Source of the DNA: Saccoglossus kowalevskii
Taxonomy: Eukaryota; Hemichordata; Enteropneusta; Harrimaniidae
Assembly (NCBI RefSeq): GCF_000003605.2
Contig: NW_003109098.1
Coordinates: 196,785-225,574 of the forward strand
Length of the DNA: 28,790 bases
Direction: 5' to 3'
Shown here piece after piece: positions 1 to 7,900 of the stretch; the first letter of the stretch is position 1, and each line of letters opens with the position of its first letter. The notes under the pieces were generated by a model that was not told the origin of the DNA, ran no database searches, and saw only the letters and a list, made by a program, of their open reading frames with translations. The translations under genes and the position numbers were made by a program.

Positions 1-117
1 CAGGCTTATAGTTTTCAAGAAGATGTCGAAAAAGTAAAACATTGACACGGACGACGGACGACGACGGACAATCACTCATATGATAAGCTCCGCTCGGCAA
101 AGTCGACAGCGGAGCTA
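1..117 (+). repeat. Interspersed-element end with ACG-rich tract and terminal hairpin
   Basis: A tract of imperfect ACG/ACGG units (about 45-69) is followed by a perfect 9-bp inverted repeat, AGCTCCGCT at 86-94 and AGCGGAGCT at 108-116, with a 13-nt loop, and then by an A run. As I recall, this arrangement (ACGACGG tract, 'ATAAGCTC' hairpin 'GAGCTAAAAA') is a common interspersed repeat end in molluscs and other marine invertebrates. I cannot name the family. Only the right end is visible, because the element runs off the window edge. Confidence 0.55.
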
Positions 118-215
118 AAAAGTCAGGAGGGACAACAGTGACATTCAATGTCCGGAACTGTCGCCTGGCACACAAAAAAATATTTAAAAAAATAAATAAA
201 TAAATATTCTATACT
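118..215 (+). repeat. SINE 3'-end fragment with A-rich tail
   Basis: Positions 118-175 are nearly identical to the reverse complement of about 10769-10825, the tail of the SINE inserted in the LINE. The shared core contains GACATTCAATGT and CGCCTGGCAC and is followed in both copies by an A-rich run. No A or B box is present here, so this copy is truncated at its 5' end. It directly abuts the hairpin element on its left, which suggests either nested insertion or a composite family. Confidence 0.7.
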
Positions 216-775
216 GTCGAGAAACAAAATAGTGCTTGTGTATTACCAATGCGTTTTGAGACGGTCAACGTGATCTACACTGTGTCAATAAAGGGTGCTC
301 AATTCACCAAACCAACAAATCAAAGAAATTAGAAATGTGATAACATTAATCAAATGATTATCAGCCTCTTCTTAAAAAAACACGTTTTATTGATGTTCAT
401 TGATACTGTCGATGTTCAAAGGAGATTTAAATTGCCTTTTGCACTTACCAGATACAAGAATAACTTTTGTTACTGTTTCGTCAAAATAGTTTTGTTGTTT
501 TGATTGGGAAATGCATAACTCGACATATGACAGGCTGTTCAATTGTTCACAAAAATGGTGAAAAGTATTACAGTTGACAGGCACACTTACTCCGCTGATC
601 TAGTTTTTGGGAAAACAATCTCTTGATATTGAGGTGAACGTGTTTATCCGTTCAAAATGATATGACGAAACGTGAAGTAGCTTCTTTAATTGTACTACGA
701 GTATACTTTTTTTCTTTCCTTCAATGTTTCAATAACTACAATTACACCAAGTAGTATTTACGACTTGTGTGGGTT
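216..775. other. AT-rich stretch without a firm gene
   Basis: No recognisable domain is seen. On the minus strand a frame of about 50 codons (about 599 down to 449) ends at a good donor (G|GTAAGTG, exon end 449). It has no ATG, no convincing acceptor and no similarity to the missing second half of the VWD domain. A second GTAAGT lies just upstream on the same strand, near 590. If the minus-strand kringle-VWD gene continues leftward, this is where a further exon could lie, but I cannot show one. Confidence 0.3.
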
Positions 776-1272
776 ACGTAATGCTAAGTTGGCCGCGTAT
801 ATCACACTCGTCATGTCTGTACGTAATGCTAAGTTGACCGCGTATATCACACTCGTCATGTCTGTACGTAATGCTAAGTTGACCGCGTATATCACACTCG
901 TCATGTCTGTACTTAATGCTAAGTTGACCGCGTATATCACACTCGTCATGTCTGTACGTAATGCTAAGTTGACCGCGTATATCACACTCGTCATGTCTGT
1001 ACGTAATGCTAAGTTGACCGCGTATATCACACTCGTCATGTCTGTACGTAATGCTAAGTTGACCGCGTATATCACACTCGTCATGTCTGTACTTAATGCT
1101 AAGTTGACCGCGTATATCACACTCGTCATGTCTGTACGTAATGCTAAGTTGACCGCGTATATCACACTCGTCATGTCTGTACGTAATGCTAAGTTGACCG
1201 CGTATATCACACTCGTCATGTATGTACTTAATGCTAAGTTGACCGCGTATATTTCACTCGTCATATGTCTGT
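776..1272 (+). repeat. 45-bp minisatellite, 11 tandem copies
   Basis: Eleven copies of a 45-bp unit begin at 776, 821, 866 and so on; the last copy has a 2-bp insertion. Copies are almost identical. Copies 4, 8 and 11 read ACTTAATG where the others read ACGTAATG, giving the order GGGTGGGTGGT and implying duplication in blocks of four and three units. Because 45 is a multiple of three, the array stays open on the plus strand (690-1424, 15-residue period, NAKLTAYITLVMSVR) and on the minus strand (1306-758, MTSVIYAVNLALRTD). The hydrophobic periodic proteins are probably by-products of the period. The array lies downstream of the VWD exon of the minus-strand gene, perhaps in its next intron. Confidence 0.95.
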
Positions 1273-1714
1273 ACGTGACCACTATTACGCGAAACGTCGC
1301 TGACAATAAATACGTTGCTCCGCGACTTTCAAATGCACAAATGTTCGTTCCTTCGTATATCTCAACAAAAACTGACGAATTGTTAAACTATATTGTCTGC
1401 AAAGGGAGCTATTATAGTATGTGAAGATCGCCAGTACAAATAAAAAAATGAGTTATCATAAAACAATAATGCCCTACATAGATTCAATATGTGAAGTAAA
1501 ATTCAAATCCAAATTATTGACACTTTTTTAATTATAAATAAAAATTCATTCCCGAAATGTGAAATAATCTCGCTGTACTTTGGCACATTGTACTTCCAGT
1601 TGAAGCAATTAATTCGATACAATAGTGACTGTCATACATATATAATGGCCGTTAGTGAAACAAAATAAAAAATAGCATTATTAAAAAAATGTTTGTATTA
1701 ACTATATTACTCAC

Positions 1715-1989
1715 CAAAAAAGAGTTATTTTCCAAAAAACGTATTGTTGGCAACCCCTTTGCAGTTATGGTAATTGCCACCATCCTGGTAGGAGGTTTGT
1801 TCGGCTTATTGCGCCCACGGAAATCAGCTGAGATTTTAAATCGAGGCTCTGTTGAATGGCAATCCTTGACAAGAACATAGTTACAGAAGCCTTGGAAGTC
1901 GTATTTCAGGGCGTCAAACGTTGTCATGTGTGGATCCCCATACCCCCCAGGAGGTGGGGTCGGGGGTTGAGTTGTAGGAGGTATGCTAT
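1715..1989 (-). CDS. Exon with Pro/Thr linker and N-terminal half of a VWD domain
   Basis: Acceptor ...AATCAACAG|AT at 1990/1989 and donor TTG|GTGAGT at 1715/1714; entry phase 1, exit phase 0; 275 nt. The encoded segment starts with a Pro/Thr/Gln linker (PPTTQPPTPPP), then GYGDPHMTTFD, YDFQGFCNYVL and a second cysteine in VKDC. GDPH-x-TTFD followed by YDFQG-x-C-x-YVL is the hallmark opening of von Willebrand factor type D domains (zonadhesin, IgGFc-binding protein, mucins, vitellogenin-like proteins). The domain is cut at about its first 80 residues, so the CGNYN-type motif of the second half must lie in a later exon, not found in this window. Confidence 0.88.
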
Positions 1990-4900
1990 CTGTTGATTTA
2001 ATATACGAAACAATACTCATTTACAAATTGTCTGTCAGTTCCGGTAATAACTTGAGATTGTCATGTTTCCTGGCCCGTTTAATGCCAACAATCTCGAAAT
2101 TAAGGAGCTCTTGGGAAAATCTGATTACATCTCGAGTCCCGCCCACTGCACACTATTGCAAGACGTACTGTTTGACTTGCTTGTATAAATTATAATTGGT
2201 TACTTAGAGAAATATATTTGTTTGGAACATTTTCCCCACTGTATAGTTTATGTGTATAGCACATTTTTTATATATATATATATATCGTTTTTTGTGCCGA
2301 ATTATTTAATTATATGATAATACATCATGTTTAAACACCAGTATATGACAACAAAACACCAGACTTTGTAGTTAAATACACCAAGTATGAATTTTCCTAA
2401 AAAAATCTCTATAAGCAATTTATGTTTGACCCCTGATCAACTCAAAAACGTAAGTGAGGATAACAGTAATTTCATAATAATTAATCTTTGGGAATTCTCC
2501 ATTCTAAGTGCCTTGTAATATGTTGCGAGTCAGCCGTAAGCTTCTCGTATCACTTAAAGCGGGAGGGTCGTCACTTGCGCACGCGCGGGAAAGCCTACCA
2601 GTGCGTGATATGGACGCACATACTATTTTCCCCAGAGATTCTAGAGCACGCCTTATACGAAGGAGAGTGAAACAGATTGTTTGGCCATCAAGTTTTTATT
2701 GTATCGAAATTTAGTCTCTGTATCTATACTTACATCATGTACTACCGCCAAATAGAACATTACTATCTAATTTAATTTGGGGTGTTACAGATACGTTAGT
2801 AGAGCCATTCTCCAAAATAATACAAGTATGGTTACAACAACAAAAACTTACCGCAATCAACGAAATCACAATATGCAAATGCACCGGTGATGTTGCTTGT
2901 ATAGCACCACGGTTTGAAGTCGTTATCTGGATTACGACAGTAAGCATTATCTTCTCCCTCTAGGCCTTTATTAGGATAGGTTGTAGGGTTAATTAAAAAG
3001 TTAACATTGGATGACCAAACCAAGCAAGGCTTCCCATTAGCTATGCCAAACGTTCCACGATAATCTGTTCCAGTTGGGCCATTGTAGCAGTCTGCAAAAA
3101 CATATTATCATCACTTGGATGAATATTTAGGGTTTCGTGGGAGTTTCATCGCATATAGATGAAAATAACAGAGGTAATAAGACATTGTAAGCGTTTGGTG
3201 TAATTGGTTAATTGTAATTTTCAGATAGCGATGGGGATAAAGTGTATATAATTGTGTGAAATCATATTTTTTATTCGGTCTCGGTTGCACGATGTCATCA
3301 CCAGCACATTTTATATGTACCGGTATATATTTTGATAATACTCTAATTATTTACCCAGCTTAGTTTATCATTATCTTCATCACTTTTCTATGCACCAAAT
3401 TAGAAAAGTTACATTTTTACAATCGTATTTATCTGTATACTACTTCCATGTGAGTATCGCCGGAATTGCATTCATATCAGAATAAATACAACAGCGTCCA
3501 GATTACTTTCGAAAATTCCGTCGCGATTCAGAAAGTTTAAATTTTCACTTTTGAATATTTATTTGTTCTTTTAGGTTAGTGAGAATGGGTTATGATAATT
3601 TTTCATTTCACTTTAACACTGTTTTTTTTTCACCTCTCAGATCCCATTAAAATGTCACTTCTGGCCATTATAATGCCCATTATTATTTTAATGGTCAGAA
3701 TATCGACCAGAATTTTTTTTAATGGCCAAATGTGTAGCAGCATTTTTAAAACTGGTAGTTATAATGACCATTATTTTTATACTGTTCAGAATAATGGCAA
3801 TTTTTTTCTTCAGTGATGGAGTTGGTGACAATCTTTTTTTAATGGGCGGTATAATGATCATTTTATTTTTCATAACTTAAATAAAATGGTAATTTTTTCA
3901 TGTCACAGATATAATGGCAAATGGGGATTGACAGATTAATCTTCCTCCTTTTCCTCCCTTGCTTCAGTTTTCTTCAATTTCAAGCCAGTAGAATTGTAGG
4001 TAAACGTCTAAAAATATATAGGATTTTAAAGAATCTGCAATATGAAATTGTATATCTTGAAAAACATTTTTGGATTAATTTCTTTTAAAAATTTGCAAAT
4101 CATTACAACTTGTGCTCTCGATCCTGTTGTTTTAATAATATATAGTGTAATGCAATAGGTTATTAAACATAGAAGGTGACATAAAATAGAAGTTGACTCG
4201 CTTTTAAGATTCAGTATAGACCCCTAGTACAGGCTAACGAAGTGTGCATAAATATTTAGCCCAGGCTACGCAGCGAAAATACCATTGTACTCAATGTCCA
4301 TTTGAAAGATAAACTACTATATATACCTATTATTTTCCGTATGCTATTCTCAAAATGACAATCAATGCAAGCACATTCTGAGATATTATTCTCAAAAGAA
4401 AAAAAATGGAGTACTACTTCCTGTTTTAAAGGCAATGTCCAGCATTATAATACCATGAACAAAGAAACAAGACATTTACTACTGAACCTTCGAACATTGC
4501 ACAATCACACAAATTGCTCATCAAATGATTTTCAAAGGTGATATGTTCATGAGTAATACTATGTAACAACCGAAAAAGTAACATAAATAGAGAGTTAGTC
4601 AAAAAAGTCATAAAACAGCAAGTTATTAATCCAAAAAGAACAAAAATACTTTAACAATAACTTTTATATTTTAATGTGGCTTAGACACTCGTCATTTTGG
4701 AGTTGTGCACAAGTAACTAGGCAGTGAATGACTTGTTTGGTATTATAATGCTATACATTGTCCTTAATTTGTATTGTTATTCTCGCATAACCATAGAACT
4801 AACATGTATACCTTCCCAGTTACTGCACTGAGTAATAATAATAAAAATGATATTATTTTTAACACAAAATATAAGCATACTAGTATGCACAGAATTCGGA

Positions 4901-7900
4901 AAACAAGTGTTGTTGTTCCTTCGCCAGTGTTATAACTGTTGTGTCTTCGTGTGAGTGAACACAATTGGGTATAGCTGATATGCAAACATATGGAATTAAC
5001 TTAAATCTTAGTCTGTACTTGATCAAATTACCACCTTTTTGTATGAAACTATTTTATAACAACATGATTAATATATTTATAATAAATTACACCAATCATA
5101 GAAATTGTTTAGTAGCAGCAAAACTTGTTAAGTTTTCTTGAATAAAGAATGCACCGATCTCACTAGGAATTCATTCAAATCTAGTACCCTCACTCCCACT
5201 CATTAAAAATTTAGTGTGCTTTAATAATGGCTCATTAAAGTACTAACTAATATTGAATTACTGAATTGGAACATACTTTATTGTAAAGTATAGTTCATGC
5301 TCTGTCCTTCTCATGTGACAGTTTAAGAAGACGTAAATTATTTAAAATCATTTTAAAAAAATATTTAAAATACGACTGAAATGTGCAGGCCCAAACTTCT
5401 GCTGCCAAAACGTCCGTCCACCCCTACATGTGCATGCAATTTTTTCTCTGAGATTTTGTAGCCAGATTATTTTTGAATAACTGAATAACACAAGTTTATT
5501 TTTACATTTCCAGATAACATATGACTATATAGTTTTATAATTCTATTAAGAACAGTGATAGAAAATTGTGTTTGAAATATTGCAATGACAGTTTTCAACC
5601 CCCCCCCCCCCCCAAATACAAAAAAAAAACTATGAAAATATTTCGCAATAGGCAAAGATAGTTTTTCGTTTCTCTTGCTTAGGCAGGATGGTGTGCAAAT
5701 TTTCAGAAGCTGATATGAGTTAGTTGACAAATGTCACTTTTATTTGCAGGGGAACACGAACAAGCGATGTAAAGCGACCCTACACACTTGAAACTTTCAA
5801 AATCTTATACCTTCCGGTTTGTTGACCCAAAGTCACGCACTATGCGCAAGCATAACAACGATAAACATGCAAATGCTATCAATTTGGGAATCATCTATCT
5901 AACTTCTTCCGTCATCAACAATTTAACCTACACAGATTAATTGTCATTGTCTGCGAAAAATAATTAAGTTTGCTATTATTAACTTACAATGACCAGTTTT
6001 TATTTAATATACTTGTCCATATTCCTGTCCTCACAGCAATAGCAATGTGATCAAAATGACGTCATCGGAAATGCTAGTTAACCCCCGATGCAACTCAGAT
6101 ACAATATATAATACCATATTTACTCCATTACATTTGTGCATACTAAATCATGAAAATATCACTTATTTCGACCATTGAAGATGGTGCAAGTGCTCCTAAT
6201 ACAGTATTATGGTAAGTGTAAAACTGTTCCTATATTTTTTTCAAATTAAAGAAAATGATATTACAAAATAAAGAAAACATAATATAAGTATCATCCATTT
6301 GACCCATGGATCTTCCAAAAGTAGTGTTTACGCTACACGAAGTATGGGGCTAAGATTACTGGGGGGGGGGGGGAACAGTGGTTAGCACAGGATGAGGAAC
6401 TTAATAAGAATATATAAAATCTTCGGTCATGTTAGCTATGATTGCTCAGTAGAGTAGCTAGAAAGGTATATATGTTGATTCCACATTTATAAAACAATAG
6501 AAAGGCAAATTTAGAAATAGCTGATTGCAGAATAACATGGAGTAGCACATCATCGGTTCATTTTTTCTCGAGCCAATCTTTCTCTGTGTGTTAGCCTTTA
6601 TTGTAATGTTGGAAATGGCACACCGAAATGAATAGCTATAAATATAATAGTAAATCTTCCAAATAAGCATTGAATACCTTAGCGTTTTGGGCGCTTAGTC
6701 TCAGCTAAGCCCTCGGGGGTCACTTTATATGCTTTTACTACCCCATGTGCGTTCCAAATTTAGCGGGAAAGCGGGGGTGTTTTTCACCTTCTAAAGCGGG
6801 CCCGCGCGGGAAGCAAATAGGCCCCCTTTAAAATGCTAATGTTAGCAATAGGCTCCAGAAATAAACTCACAGGGTTGCTGCGCCAGCTGTAGGCCCCCTC
6901 TTGCAACAGCCACTCCCACACACCGCCATAGGCCCCGAATTGGCGGACCCATAGCCCCGACCAGGCCGCAAACGTCCGCCTGAACTTTCCCACCGGGACA
7001 TTCCCGCCACTTCCAACACGAGCATGCGGAGGCTTATTGTAATCGAAGAAACGAAACAAAACAGAACGGAACGGAACGGGTTAACACATATAATAACAAT
7101 TAAACTGTATTCAGTGGAAATGGGTTTTATACGCACAACATTTACAACATTTTGCTGAAAATAATATTTAAGCAATAAACCACCACCGGAGACGAAACTT
7201 GACCAGTATTTTTATTTATTTGTAATTAGGAGCTGCAATAAAATTATTGAAAAAGCACAAACTTTATGAAAAAAGAAACTTTTGAACTTAAAGTAAATAC
7301 AGGAAATAAGTCTAATCTACATAATCTCTTCTATAATCCATGACATCAATAAGAAAACTTCTCACAATTCTATCAATATATTTACCTTTCAGTCATGCAT
7401 TTAACACACTAAAACATTTGCCGAAAACAACGGGATTTTAATTAGTAAACGGTTCGTTTCGCTAATTAAAGATAATCGGAAATCCGCAATCACGCGGCGA
7501 GACAAGGGTCTTACAGGTACAATAATCTATAATAATAATACAATAATCACAAATATCGGACGAAACTTGAGCAGGATTTTTACCTTTCAGTCGTGTATAA
7601 AACTTCATTAAAACAATTATTAAAAGTTAAAACATTCACATTAAAACAATTATCTATAATTAGCGAAACGAATCATTCACTAATTATTTTCACTTTATTT
7701 TTATTTTCGACAAATGTTTCATGGTGTCAAATACACGACGGAAAGGCCGTCTGACAGTTGTGAATATTGTAAGTGTCAGACTCATGTTTCGCTGATACAG
7801 ATTTTCGATTATCTGTAATTAGAGAAACGAGCCATATGCGTATTAAATATTATTATTTTCAGCAAATATTTTGTAAATTGTGTGCGTATAAAACCCATTT

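Noticed and set aside
449-599. Minus-strand frame as a possible next exon of the VWD
   Set aside because: The phase at its possible acceptors does not match the phase 0 exit of the VWD exon, and no VWD second-half motif is seen.
690-1424. 244-codon plus-strand ORF and 182-codon minus-strand ORF across the 45-bp array
   Set aside because: Both result from a repeat period divisible by three with no stop in the unit. No signal, domain or splice evidence supports translation; annotated as a repeat.
6784-7175. Two overlapping minus-strand ORFs in the G+C-rich arm
   Set aside because: Open frames follow from local G+C-richness; they overlap in different frames and show no family motif.
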